A DNA stretch of 43,466 nt from positions 1 through 43,466 of the forward strand of contig CASFYI010000008.1 of NCBI GenBank assembly GCA_949298875.1, written 5' to 3'. The notes beneath the pieces are model-generated. The model did not search any database and was not told the DNA's origin. It worked only from the letters and a program-made list of their open reading frames with translations. Positions 8,368 through 17,491 of the stretch are shown one piece after another. A program made the position numbers and the translations under genes. Within the stretch, counting starts at the first letter, position 1, and each line of letters opens with the position of its first letter. The stretch is from an uncultured Methanomassiliicoccales archaeon (GTDB lineage Archaea; Thermoplasmatota; Thermoplasmata; Methanomassiliicoccales; Methanomethylophilaceae).

Positions 8368-11300
8368 AGCAAATCAGCATTGGTTATCGGTGGAGGAATC
8401 GCGGGAATCCAGGCATCCCTGGATCTGGCAGACCGCGGCATACACGTCTTCCTGGTGGAGAAGGACCCCACCATCGGAGGCGTCATGTGCCGTCTGGACA
8501 AGACGTTCCCTACGAACGACTGCTCCGCGTGTATCCTCTCCCCTAAGATGGCGGACTGCGCCGGACACCCGAACATCGACGTCCTGACCTACCACGAGGT
8601 CCAGAAGGTCGAGGGACAGGCCGGCGACTTCAAAGTCACCGTACTGAAGAAGGCCAGGTACGTCAATCCCAAGGAGTGTACGGGCTGCGGCGACTGTCTC
8701 GCCAAGTGCCCTGTGAAGAACATCCCCGACAAGTACGAGTACGGACTTGTCAACAGGAAAGCCATCTACATCCCCCACGCGCAGGCCGTCCCCCGTGTCG
8801 CCATCATCGACGGGGAGCGCTGCAACATGATCCAGAAGGGCAAGTGCGGGCTCTGCGCGAAGAACTGCGGAAAGGGAGCCATCCACTACGACGACAAGGA
8901 TGAGGTCATCACCCTCGAGGTCGGATCCATCATCGCCGCTCCCGGATTCAAGGTCTGGAACGCCGAGACCGCCACCGAGTACGGCTACGGCAGGTACCAG
9001 AACGTCGTCACCGCCATCGAGTACGAGAGGCTCATGTGCGCGTCCGGACCCCACAGGGGCCACATCGTCATCCCCTCCAGCGGGGAGGACCCCAAGAAGA
9101 TCGCGTACATCCAGTGCTGCGGATCCAGGTCCGAGAAGAAGGGCTGGAAGAAGTACTGCTCCTCCGTGTGCTGCATGTACGCGGTGAAGCAGGCCATGAT
9201 CACCAAGGAGCACGGAGACCTCCAGGAGGACATCTTCTTCATGGACATCAGGTCCTATGGAAAGGAGTTCGAGGCCTACATCCACAGGGGAGAGCGCGAG
9301 TACGGCATCAACATGCACAGGGCCGCCCGCGTCTCCAACATCGAGGAGGACCCCGTCACCAAGCAGCTGACCGTCAACTATACCGACGCCAACGGCGACG
9401 CCGTGTCCGATGTCTTCGACATGGTCGTCCTCTCCGTCGGACTCGTTCCCCCCGAGGGAGCCGAGGAGTTCGCCCAGACCCTGGGAATCGAGCTCAACGA
9501 GTACGGCTTCTGCAAGACCTCCGTCTTCCACCCCCTGGAGACCACCAAGCCCGGTATCTTCGTGACCGGAGCCTTCGCGGCCCCCAAGGACATCCCGACC
9601 TCCGTCGCCGAGGCATGCGGTGCCTCCGCCAAGGCCGGGGCCTACATCGTCGACGAGAACTTCGAGCCCTGCGCCCCCAAGGTCTACCCGCCCGAGAAGG
9701 ACGTGGAGGGCAAGGAGCCCAGGATCGGAGTCTGGGTCTGCCACTGCGGAATCAACATCGGATCCGTGGTCGACGTCCCCGCCGTCACCGCCTACGCCAA
9801 GACGCTCCCCAACGTCGTCCTGGCCGAGGAGTCCCAGTACGCCTGCGCACAGGACTGCCTCGAGAGCATCTCCGCCGCCATCCAGGAGCACGACCTCAAC
9901 AGGGTCGTCGTCGCGTCCTGCACCCCCAGGACCCACGAGCCTCTCTTCAGGGAGGCCTGCAGGAACGGCGGTCTGAACAAGTACCTCTACAACATGGCCA
10001 ACATCCGCGACCAGTGCTCCTGGATCCACATGCACGAGCACGAGGCCGCCACCGCCAAGGCCAAGGACCTGCTGAGGATGGCCATCGCGAAGGCCCGTCT
10101 CCTCGAGCCCCTCGTCGGAGCCGAGATCCCGGTCACCAACGCCGCCGCCGTCATCGGAGGAGGAATCACCGGTATGACCGCCGCCCTCGACATCGCCGCG
10201 CAGGGATACCCCGTGCACCTCGTCGAGAGGGAGGCCGAGCTCGGTGGATACGCCCGCAACTTCCGCTTCAGGGAGGACGGAGTCGATGTCCAGGAGTTCC
10301 TCGCCGACACCATCAAGAAGGTCGAGAGCAACCCCCTGATCACCGTCCACAAGAACGCGGTCGTGAAGGACATCCCCGGATACGTCGGTAACTTCAAGCT
10401 GCAGCTCGAGGGTGGAGAGGAGTACCCCATCGGTGCCGTCCTGTTCGCCGTCGGAGCCGCCGCCTACCAGCCCACCGAGTACAACTTCGGCAGCGACCCG
10501 AAGGTCATGACCCAGACCGCGGCCGAGAAGGCCATGGACGACGGATCCTTCAACGGAAAGAACGTCGTGTTCATCCAGTGCGTCGGTTCCAGGAACGACA
10601 AGGTCGCCTACTGCAGCAGGGTCTGCTGCGCCGCGTCCTGCCGCGAGGCCATCAAGATCAAGATGGCCGACCCCACCGCCAACGTCACCATCATCCACAA
10701 GGACATCAGGACCTACGCCTTCCGCGAGGAGCTCTACTACAGGGCCTGCCAGATGGGCGTCAAGTTCATGAGGTACAACGAGAGCGAGCCGCTCCCCGAG
10801 TACGACGGCAACTGCGTCAAGGTCTTCGACGCCACCCTGGGTGCGCAGGTCGAGATCCCCGTCGACACCGTCATCCTCGCCGCCGGTATCGCCCCCGACA
10901 GAGAGAACAAGGAGAACCTCGCCAAGATGGTCAAGGTCCCCATCTCCAAGGACGGATTCTACTTCGAGGCCCACCAGAAGCTGAGGCCGGTCGACTTCGC
11001 CACCGAGGGTGTCTACGTCGCCGGTGCCGCCCACTGGCCCAAGTTCATGGACGAGTGCATCGCCCAGGCCTCCGGAGCCGCCTCCAGGATGCTGACCGTC
11101 ATCTCCAAGGACAAGCTCATCTCCGAGGGTATCACCGCCGTCTCCAACCCCGACAGGTGCGACGGATGCGGCGTGTGCGTCGGATGCTGCGACTACAACG
11201 CCATCACCCTGGTGGAGCAGCCCAACGGACTCGTCAAGAGCAACGTCAACGCCGGACTGTGCAAGGGATGCGGATGCTGCGTCGCCTCGTGCCCGGCCGG

Positions 11301-11388
11301 TGCCATGGAGCAGAGGGGCTTCAGGAGCAAGCAGATCATCGCCGAGATCGACGCTTGCCTCGACTACCCCGTCGGTGGAGGAGAGTGA
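8365..11388 (+). CDS. hdrA: CoB-CoM heterodisulfide reductase subunit A, tandem HdrA module form
   Basis: Flavin-containing, electron-bifurcating subunit of the MvhADG-HdrABC complex. It takes electrons from H2 through MvhD and splits them between ferredoxin and the CoM-S-S-CoB heterodisulfide. The 1007 residues exceed the classical HdrA length of about 650. Residues ~1-450 are an extra HdrA/QmoA-like module: FAD motif VIGGGIAGIQAS (about 6-17) and a ferredoxin site CTGCGDCLAKC (about 105-115). Residues ~455-1007 are a full HdrA: CHCGINIG start, VVASCTPRTHEP, second FAD motif VIGGGITGMTA (about 594-604), and two C-terminal 4Fe-4S sites, CDGCGVCVGCC and CKGCGCCVASC. It leads the mvhDGA operon; hdrB and hdrC are not in the window. 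All arginine codons are AGG, CGC, CGT or AGA. Confidence 0.93.
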   Translation: MSKSALVIGGGIAGIQASLDLADRGIHVFLVEKDPTIGGVMCRLDKTFPTNDCSACILSPKMADCAGHPNIDVLTYHEVQKVEGQAGDFKVTVLKKARYVNPKECTGCGDCLAKCPVKNIPDKYEYGLVNRKAIYIPHAQAVPRVAIIDGERCNMIQKGKCGLCAKNCGKGAIHYDDKDEVITLEVGSIIAAPGFKVWNAETATEYGYGRYQNVVTAIEYERLMCASGPHRGHIVIPSSGEDPKKIAYIQCCGSRSEKKGWKKYCSSVCCMYAVKQAMITKEHGDLQEDIFFMDIRSYGKEFEAYIHRGEREYGINMHRAARVSNIEEDPVTKQLTVNYTDANGDAVSDVFDMVVLSVGLVPPEGAEEFAQTLGIELNEYGFCKTSVFHPLETTKPGIFVTGAFAAPKDIPTSVAEACGASAKAGAYIVDENFEPCAPKVYPPEKDVEGKEPRIGVWVCHCGINIGSVVDVPAVTAYAKTLPNVVLAEESQYACAQDCLESISAAIQEHDLNRVVVASCTPRTHEPLFREACRNGGLNKYLYNMANIRDQCSWIHMHEHEAATAKAKDLLRMAIAKARLLEPLVGAEIPVTNAAAVIGGGITGMTAALDIAAQGYPVHLVEREAELGGYARNFRFREDGVDVQEFLADTIKKVESNPLITVHKNAVVKDIPGYVGNFKLQLEGGEEYPIGAVLFAVGAAAYQPTEYNFGSDPKVMTQTAAEKAMDDGSFNGKNVVFIQCVGSRNDKVAYCSRVCCAASCREAIKIKMADPTANVTIIHKDIRTYAFREELYYRACQMGVKFMRYNESEPLPEYDGNCVKVFDATLGAQVEIPVDTVILAAGIAPDRENKENLAKMVKVPISKDGFYFEAHQKLRPVDFATEGVYVAGAAHWPKFMDECIAQASGAASRMLTVISKDKLISEGITAVSNPDRCDGCGVCVGCCDYNAITLVEQPNGLVKSNVNAGLCKGCGCCVASCPAGAMEQRGFRSKQIIAEIDACLDYPVGGGE

Positions 11389-11394
11389 TTCACA

Positions 11395-11814
11395 ATGGCA
11401 GACTTCGAACCTAGGATCGTCACGTTCTGCTGCAACTGGTGCTCCTACGCCGGTGCCGACGGCGCCGGTGTGGCCAGGCTGCAGATGCCGACCAACTTCC
11501 GCATCATCAGGACCATGTGCTCCGCCCGTGTGGACCCCGAGTTCGTCCTCAGGGCCTTCGCCAAGGGCGCCGACGGCGTCATGGTCCTCGGATGCCACCC
11601 CGCCGACTGCCACTACATCGGTGGAAACTACAGGGCCAGGAGGAGGATCGCCCTCCTCAGGATGGTCCTGGAGCAGTACGGATTCGACCCCAAGAGGCTC
11701 AAGCTCGAGTGGGTCTCCGCTTCGGAGGGAGAGAAATTCCAGAAGACCATCGTCGAGTTCGTCGACACTATCAAGGAGCTCGGACCGACCCCCCTCGTCA
11801 AGGAGGAGAACTGA
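11395..11814 (+). CDS. mvhD: F420-non-reducing (Mvh) hydrogenase iron-sulfur subunit D
   Basis: A [2Fe-2S] protein that carries electrons from the MvhAG hydrogenase to HdrA. It has 139 residues, the usual length. The conserved cysteines are seen in FCCNWCSYAG (about 11-20), RTMCSARV (about 39-46) and LGCHPADCHY (about 64-73). It follows hdrA by 6 bases and precedes mvhG by 1 base, so the four genes are one transcript. Confidence 0.96.
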   Translation: MADFEPRIVTFCCNWCSYAGADGAGVARLQMPTNFRIIRTMCSARVDPEFVLRAFAKGADGVMVLGCHPADCHYIGGNYRARRRIALLRMVLEQYGFDPKRLKLEWVSASEGEKFQKTIVEFVDTIKELGPTPLVKEEN

Positions 11815-11815
11815 A

Positions 11816-13123
11816 ATGGGATTCTTCGACAAGCTGTTCAAGAAGGACAAGGACGCGAAAGAGGCGCCCAAGGCCGCCCCCAAGGCGGCCGAGAAGCCCA
11901 AGGAGGCCCCGAAGGCGGCCGCCGCACCCGCAGCGGCCCCCGCGAAGCCCGCAGGATCCGCCGGCAACCCCGGCCCCTACGACTTCATCGTGCCCCCGGT
12001 CGCCATGCCCGGCGACTCCAAGATCCCCGCGGGAGTCCAGCTCGAGGCCGCTGACCTCGGACCTCTCCTCCCCGGTGCCCCCGCCGGCGGCAAGATCAAG
12101 CTCGCCGTCTACTGGTGCGCCGCCTGCGGCGGATGCGACGTGTCCCTGCTGGACACCCACGAGAGGCTGCTGACCGTCGGCGACATGGCCGACATCGTCA
12201 TGTGGCCCGTCGCCGCCGACGGAAAGGAGAAGGACATCGCCGCCATGGACGACGGCGAGATCACCGTCTCCATCATCTCCGGAGCCGTCAGGAACTCCGA
12301 GAACGAGCACATGGCCAAGCTGCTGAGGCAGAAGTCCAAGATCGTCGTCTCCTACGGAACCTGCGCCGTCTTCGGCGGAAGCCCCGCCCTGGCCAACCTC
12401 GTGCCCGGCGGAGCCAAGGACATCCTGGACTACGTCTACACCAAGACCCCGTCCTCGGCCAACTTCCAGCAGGAGTACCACGCCGACGCACCCCAGGTGC
12501 CCGTCAACTCCTACCAGGCCCCCGAGGGAGAGCTCACCCTGCCCGTGCTGTACGACACCGTCAAGACCCTCGACCAGGTCGTCGATGTCGACTACTACGT
12601 GCCCGGATGCCCGCCCCTCCCGGAGACCATCTCCAACATGCTGAAGGCCGTCGCCGACTTCGCCTACAACGGAGTGCCCCTCCCGCCCAAGGGAACCACC
12701 ATCGGTGTCACCACCAGGACCCTGTGCGAGGAGTGCCCCAGGCAGAAGACCGGTGCCAGGATCACCGAGCTCAAGGAGCCCTACCAGATCGATGTCGATC
12801 CGGAGAAGTGCCTCATGGAGCAGGGAATCCTGTGCCTCGGACCCGCGACCGTCGGCGGATGCGGCGCCAGGTGCACCCGTGTGGGACAGCCCTGCCGCGG
12901 ATGCTACGGACCCTCCCCTGATGTCCAGGAGCAGGGTGCGTCCATCTTCACCGCCGTCGCTTCCCTCTATCCGATCCTGGACGAGGACCCGATCTGCGGA
13001 GAGGACGAGATCATCAAGATCATGGGCGGAATCAAGGACCCCCTCGGCTACTTCTACGCCTACACTCTGGGCAAGTCGCTGATCAAGAGGGCCGTCATCG
13101 AGAACAAGACAGGAGGCAACTGA
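11816..13123 (+). CDS. mvhG: F420-non-reducing [NiFe] hydrogenase small subunit G with long N-terminal extension
   Basis: Small subunit, whose iron-sulfur clusters pass electrons from the NiFe site to MvhD. The 435 residues are well above the roughly 300 of typical MvhG. The first ~55 are a Lys/Ala/Pro-rich, low-complexity tail starting MGFFDKLFKKDKDAKEAPK; the family domain begins near KIKLAVYWCAACGGCDVS (about 93-110), which supplies the proximal cluster cysteines. Further cluster ligands are in VSYGTCAVFGG, VPGCPP, CEECPR and GGCGARCTRVGQPCRGC. The ATG follows the mvhD stop by one base; no alternative start lies just before the conserved domain. Confidence 0.94.
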   Translation: MGFFDKLFKKDKDAKEAPKAAPKAAEKPKEAPKAAAAPAAAPAKPAGSAGNPGPYDFIVPPVAMPGDSKIPAGVQLEAADLGPLLPGAPAGGKIKLAVYWCAACGGCDVSLLDTHERLLTVGDMADIVMWPVAADGKEKDIAAMDDGEITVSIISGAVRNSENEHMAKLLRQKSKIVVSYGTCAVFGGSPALANLVPGGAKDILDYVYTKTPSSANFQQEYHADAPQVPVNSYQAPEGELTLPVLYDTVKTLDQVVDVDYYVPGCPPLPETISNMLKAVADFAYNGVPLPPKGTTIGVTTRTLCEECPRQKTGARITELKEPYQIDVDPEKCLMEQGILCLGPATVGGCGARCTRVGQPCRGCYGPSPDVQEQGASIFTAVASLYPILDEDPICGEDEIIKIMGGIKDPLGYFYAYTLGKSLIKRAVIENKTGGN

Positions 13124-13124
13124 A

Positions 13125-14642
13125 ATGGCTGGACCAGTCATATGGGATGAGAAGCAGAAAGTGACCACCAAGCGCGTCACCGTCGACCCCATCACCCGTC
13201 TCGAGGGACACGGGAAGATCGAGATCTTCCTGGATGACAAGGGAGACGTCGAGAACGCGTACTGGCAGGTCCCCGAGCTCAGGGGATTCGAGAGGTTCTG
13301 CATCGGCAGGAGGGTCACGGAGCTCAACCAGATCACCGCCAGGCTCTGCGGTGTGTGCCCCGGCGCGCACCACCTGGCCGCGACCAAGGCCATCGACGGC
13401 TGCTACAACGCCAAGCCGACCGAGACCGCCTACCTCATCAGGGACGCGTTCTACAACGCCCACTTCGTCCACAGCCACATCGCGCACTTCTACGCCCTGG
13501 CTGCCCCGGACTTCGTGTGCGGACCCGCCGCCCCCGCGGCGGAGAGGAACGTCCTCGGTGTCGTCGGACACGTCGGACTCGAGCTGGGCGGAGCCGTCAT
13601 CAAGACCCGCAGGGAGGCCCAGAACATCCAGGCCATCATCGGTGGAAAGCCCACCCACCCCCTCGTCGGTGTCCCCGGAGGAGTCTCCAAGGGAGTCACC
13701 AAGGAGGAGCAGCAGCAGATGATCGGGTTCGCCCAGGACATGGTGGAGTTCGCCAAGACCTCCCTCCAGGTGTTCAAGGATGTCGTCCTGTCGAACAAGG
13801 AGTACATGGACATCGTGCTGAACAAGGACCTGTACTACCACGAGACCTACCACATGGGACTCGTCAACGACAAGGACCAGTTCGAGATCCATGACGGAAA
13901 GGTCAAGGTCGTCAACCAGAAGGGAGAGCAGACCAACCTCTACGACCCCTACGACTACCTGGATAACATCGCCGAGGCCTCCGAGCCCTGGTCGTACGAG
14001 AAGTTCCCGTACCTCAAGAAGCCCGGATACAAGGGACTCGTCGACGGACCCGACTCCGGTCTGTACAGGGCCAGCCCCCTGTCCAGGCTGAACGTCTGCA
14101 AGGAGATGCCCACCCCGCTCGCCCAGGACGCCCTGGTCGAGTACCGCGGCATCCTCAAGGACGCCGGTGTCGAGGGACCCTGCCAGTTCACCCTGGCAAC
14201 CCACTGGGCCAGGATCATCGAGATGATCTGCTGCGCCGAGAAGTGCCTCGAGGACGTCTCCAACCCCGACATCCTCAACGGCGACATCAAGCAGCACGAC
14301 CTCGTTCCCGGCGGAAGGGGTGTCGGATGCGTCGAGGCTCCCCGCGGAACCTTGACCCACGACTACACCTGCGACGAGAACGGTATCGTCACCGCGTGCA
14401 ACATGGTCGTCGGAACCACCAACAACAACGGTCCCATCTGCATGGACGTCGCGAAGGTCGCCAAGGGCCTCATCCACAACTACGACGTCTCCCCCGGACT
14501 GCTGAACATGGTCGAGATGGCGTTCAGGGCATACGACCCCTGCAACTCCTGCGCGACCCACGCTCTGCCCGGGCAGATGCCGCTGACCGCGGTCATCAGG
14601 AACTCCGACGGATCCGTGTACGACACGATCACCAGGAACTGA
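13125..14642 (+). CDS. mvhA: F420-non-reducing [NiFe] hydrogenase large subunit A
   Basis: Catalytic subunit that oxidises H2 at a NiFe centre for heterodisulfide reduction. It has 505 residues. The L1 motif RLCGVCPGAHH (about 73-83) and the L2 motif DPCNSCATH (about 472-480) hold the four nickel-ligating cysteines. About 25 residues follow the final histidine; in this family such a tail is removed by a maturation protease after nickel insertion. It starts one base after mvhG and is the last gene of the operon, followed by a strong hairpin. Confidence 0.97.
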   Translation: MAGPVIWDEKQKVTTKRVTVDPITRLEGHGKIEIFLDDKGDVENAYWQVPELRGFERFCIGRRVTELNQITARLCGVCPGAHHLAATKAIDGCYNAKPTETAYLIRDAFYNAHFVHSHIAHFYALAAPDFVCGPAAPAAERNVLGVVGHVGLELGGAVIKTRREAQNIQAIIGGKPTHPLVGVPGGVSKGVTKEEQQQMIGFAQDMVEFAKTSLQVFKDVVLSNKEYMDIVLNKDLYYHETYHMGLVNDKDQFEIHDGKVKVVNQKGEQTNLYDPYDYLDNIAEASEPWSYEKFPYLKKPGYKGLVDGPDSGLYRASPLSRLNVCKEMPTPLAQDALVEYRGILKDAGVEGPCQFTLATHWARIIEMICCAEKCLEDVSNPDILNGDIKQHDLVPGGRGVGCVEAPRGTLTHDYTCDENGIVTACNMVVGTTNNNGPICMDVAKVAKGLIHNYDVSPGLLNMVEMAFRAYDPCNSCATHALPGQMPLTAVIRNSDGSVYDTITRN

Positions 14643-14652
14643 TCAAAACCCT

Positions 14653-14668
14653 GGGGGCGAAAGCCCCC
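14653..14668 (+). terminator. GNRA-loop hairpin after mvhA
   Basis: A perfect 6-bp GC stem GGGGGC/GCCCCC with a GAAA tetraloop begins 10 bases after the mvhA stop and is followed by TCCTTACAC. It probably ends the hdrA-mvhDGA transcript or stabilises its 3' end. Confidence 0.6.
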
Positions 14669-15088
14669 TCCTTACACATCTAACCCTTCTGCATCCGTTT
14701 TCCGTAATGTTGTTCTGTCAGGACTCGACACGCGATCCCATACAGTAGATTGTCGATCAGCCCCATCGGGGCGTCTGTCATCTCAATCAGAAGTCGGTCA
14801 TGATGGCCACAGCTTTGTTTGACATCATGTCCGATCATCCCTTTTGCGTGCATCAAATCTGGGTGAAGCAGAGGCAGATGTGGCTTCGGTGCGTTCTCAT
14901 CCGGATGCGAGATGCCGATTTGGCCTGATTGTTCCTGGGCTAATCGAACAGACCATCGTCTCTTGCCTCGAGCCAAGCCTCGACCAGCCGTACCCAAAGC
15001 ATCAAAGGACCATCAATAGGCTGAATGGTCTGGATCACACGTCTACAGACGTAGGACGTAAACGAAGCAAGAAGGATGAAAGGGGTTT
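14669..15088. other. Intergenic region of unusual composition, no supported gene
   Basis: About 420 bp with GC near 50%, clearly lower than the genes on either side. A minus-strand frame of 105 codons (14680-14997) exists, but it ends in TAG, contains several CGA codons, has no ribosome site or promoter, and encodes nothing I recognise. The composition suggests a decayed gene or foreign remnant, or an unrecognised RNA. Confidence 0.4.
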
Positions 15089-15110
15089 CCGCCCGCATCG
15101 GTGCGGGCGG
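15089..15110 (-). terminator. Hairpin after the repeat-protein gene
   Basis: A 9-bp stem CCGCCCGCA/TGCGGGCGG with a 4-base loop lies 6 bases after the TGA of the minus-strand gene and is followed on that strand by AAACCCCTTTCATCC. This is a good terminator candidate. Confidence 0.6.
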
Positions 15111-15116
15111 GTGGAT

Positions 15117-16577
15117 TCAGATCAGGGAAGTGATCCCGAGAGCTTCGAGGGTCTCGGTCTCTCCGAACCAGCCCTCGTCGTCCAGGGTCTTCCAGATGAC
15201 GTTCCTGGAGTCTACCCAGATGGTCACGCGATCGTCATCGTCGCGGTACGAGTACTTCTGGCACTGCACCCCGTTCAGGGTCTCGGATCCCTCGGATGTC
15301 ATGCGGTCGATCTGCGTCTGGGTGACCATGATGTCGTCGAGGAAGTCATTGGCGGACATCCTCTCCATCTCGACCTTGTTGCCCTCCCTCTCCTCAACGA
15401 TGAGGCGGCCGTTCTCGATCGCTATGATGGTCCTGGTCTCGGCGTATCTGTCGTCATCGTCGTGGATGGTGTAGTAATCGCCCACGGCGAGCTCAACGCC
15501 GTATCTGTTCTCGGAGGGCGAAGGGGTGGGCGTGGATCCGCCTCCGCTGGACGGGACATCGAGGAACAGGGAGGTCCCAGTGAGCTTGTATGTCTCGACC
15601 TCATCCCTCCAGTCGTCCCACTCGGTGATCGTGAACATGTAGATCACGTCGTCGGATGCCCCGACGTAGAACGTGATCTGCTCGTCCCAGTCGAATCCGG
15701 GGTAGTACTTGGGCTGATACACGTTGCATGAGACGTTTCCGAACTCGGTCTCGATGGTCTCCGTCCTCACAGGGGAGTCGGTACCGGAGTAGATGAGCAG
15801 GTTGCGGAATCCCTCCTGGGATATCCTCTCGGAGTCGTCCCACTCCCAGTCGTCGTCATCGGTGTAGAAGACCCATCCGTCGCGGACTTCGAGGACGGTG
15901 AACCTCTCGACATCCTCCCTCCAGCCCCTCTCGTTGTACTCGGTGTACTCGATGTAGTCGCCCCGGACGATCTCGTCCCTCACCGTGGAGGTGTCGATCG
16001 ACGGCGTGGACGGGACGTCGACGCTGGTCGAGGTGTCGATCATGTTGGTGCTCTTCAGGACCGTGGTGTAGGTCTCCGACGAAGCGTTGGATCTGATGGT
16101 GATCTCGGTCTTGTAGATGATGTTGGTCCCCTGGCCGATCCAGTCGTAGGTGGATACGGTGGTGGCGTTGCCTGCGGAGACCTCGCTGAAGTAGATGTCG
16201 CAGACGACCTGACCCATATCGGTGGAGATCGTCTCGCTCCTCTGGTACATGCCGGTGGGTGTCGATGTGCTGACATCGTCCAGGAATCCGGTGACGGAGT
16301 CGCTGGTCCTCTCGGTGGTACCGTCTGTGGTGACATCGACGAGGACGGTGTCGTCCTGGATGTCGACGACCTCGTAGGTCGTCACGGTGGGTGCAGTCGA
16401 GTCCGAGGAGGAGGACTCGAGGGTGTACATGTCTCCGATCGAAACGGAGTTGCCGATGGCTCCGCTCCTCGTCGGAGAGTCGGGGCCATTGTCGTTTAAC
16501 GCGATGTATGCGCCCACTGCGGCGCAGACTACGAGGACGACCACGGCTATGGCTGCAACGGCTTTGACGGACGTCAT
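15117..16577 (-). CDS. Secreted or membrane-anchored protein with three tandem ~130-residue repeats
   Basis: No recognised family. The 486-residue protein starts with a hydrophobic segment (about residues 4-26, rich in Ala and Val) that is a signal peptide or anchor, then a Ser/Thr/Asp-rich outer part. Three copies of one domain follow, at about 40-180, 200-345 and 360-486. Each opens with G(D)-Y/M-Y/I-x-hydrophobic (GDMYTL, GDYIEY, GDYYTI), contains a strand pair ending in FLDD or FRNLL, then a V/C-C/N motif (GQVVCDIYF, GNVSCNVYQ, GVQCQKYS), and ends with a strand near the next copy. The outside location and Asp/Glu-rich loops suggest a cell-surface role. It has its own TATA box and terminator. 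Function unknown. Confidence 0.85.
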   Translation of the reverse strand: MTSVKAVAAIAVVVLVVCAAVGAYIALNDNGPDSPTRSGAIGNSVSIGDMYTLESSSSDSTAPTVTTYEVVDIQDDTVLVDVTTDGTTERTSDSVTGFLDDVSTSTPTGMYQRSETISTDMGQVVCDIYFSEVSAGNATTVSTYDWIGQGTNIIYKTEITIRSNASSETYTTVLKSTNMIDTSTSVDVPSTPSIDTSTVRDEIVRGDYIEYTEYNERGWREDVERFTVLEVRDGWVFYTDDDDWEWDDSERISQEGFRNLLIYSGTDSPVRTETIETEFGNVSCNVYQPKYYPGFDWDEQITFYVGASDDVIYMFTITEWDDWRDEVETYKLTGTSLFLDVPSSGGGSTPTPSPSENRYGVELAVGDYYTIHDDDDRYAETRTIIAIENGRLIVEEREGNKVEMERMSANDFLDDIMVTQTQIDRMTSEGSETLNGVQCQKYSYRDDDDRVTIWVDSRNVIWKTLDDEGWFGETETLEALGITSLI

Positions 16578-16597
16578 CGGTATGCATTCGCAGATTT

Positions 16598-16606
16598 AGA
16601 ATAAAT
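16598..16606 (-). promoter_or_regulatory. TATA-like box for the repeat-protein gene
   Basis: GTATTTATT on the minus strand lies 22-29 bp before the ATG, within a short AT-rich stretch between two GC-rich genes, consistent with a leaderless transcript. Confidence 0.45.
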
Positions 16607-16684
16607 ACGAATGCGTGGAAAATTGCAACGATACAATTCTGTTAACGCTGTTATTTAGAGTGTTTGAACATTCTCAAAAACGGT

Positions 16685-17491
16685 TCACGAGTATTTGGCG
16701 CGGCGTTTCGGTCCGTTGTCGCGGTCCTTCCAGGGCCCGTTGCGCCTCCCCTCGATCATCAGGTCCGCCCTCCTGCCGAGGTCGATCCCGTCTAGAAGGT
16801 AGAGATGCGCATCATCCAGGTCCAGGAGGCCGCTGTTGAGGACGGGTCCAAGGAGCTCGTCGCCGACCGTGTTCACCGGGGAACCCCCGAGCATGCGGTT
16901 GAACGCCGGCACCACGATGAAGCCCTCCGGGAGCTTGGGGTATCTGTCGTTCGATCCGGCGTTGAACCTTCCCCTGAGCCAGCACGGCTCGGTCGTCTGC
17001 CTCCCCACCCCGTCCCTGAACATGACGGCCGGATGGTTGTGCGCCATCACGAGGAACCTGGAGGACATCACCTCCTCGGACGGCCACGTGTGCCCGTGGA
17101 TGAATCCCACATCGCCGACGGTCATCCCGGTGGCCGGACGGATGTTGACGCGTCCCGGGAGGAACTCCTCTATGCCCGTGTCGTGATTCCCGCGGACGAC
17201 GTCTATCGTGTCGAAGCGCTCCGAGAGCTCCTCGAAGAAATCCGGGATCTCGGCGTACTCCTGCTTCGTGGAACCGGGGACGGAGTCCTTGACGTCGCCT
17301 ATGACGATGAGGCGCCTGGCCTCGTCCCCCGCCGCCTCGATGATGGAATCGAGCATGTCGCGGGTGTGGGACACCAGATGGAATCCCTTGCTGCGGAGGT
17401 GGGATTCGAGGCCGATGTGGAGGTCTCCGATGACCAGGGCGTAGTCCACCATCAGGGCCGGGATGCCGTGAACCGGCTGGATCTCGGTCAT
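16685..17491 (-). CDS. Metallophosphoesterase (MJ0037-like, calcineurin superfamily)
   Basis: Predicted two-metal phosphoesterase of 268 residues. The ligand motifs appear in order: GDLHIG (about 22-27), GDVKDS (about 65-70), GNHDT (about 100-104), AHNHP (about 150-154), with HGHTW (about 132-136). It is the type related to archaeal MJ0037, often found near nucleic-acid helicases; no helicase is present here. The ATG overlaps the nnr stop as ATGA, in an operon srp19-nnr-MPE. The substrate is unknown. Confidence 0.88.
   Translation of the reverse strand: MTEIQPVHGIPALMVDYALVIGDLHIGLESHLRSKGFHLVSHTRDMLDSIIEAAGDEARRLIVIGDVKDSVPGSTKQEYAEIPDFFEELSERFDTIDVVRGNHDTGIEEFLPGRVNIRPATGMTVGDVGFIHGHTWPSEEVMSSRFLVMAHNHPAVMFRDGVGRQTTEPCWLRGRFNAGSNDRYPKLPEGFIVVPAFNRMLGGSPVNTVGDELLGPVLNSGLLDLDDAHLYLLDGIDLGRRADLMIEGRRNGPWKDRDNGPKRRAKYS

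Noticed and set aside
14680-14997. A 105-codon minus-strand frame after mvhA
   Set aside because: It has no promoter or ribosome site, ends in TAG, contains several CGA codons and matches no family I know. The region is reported as non-coding.
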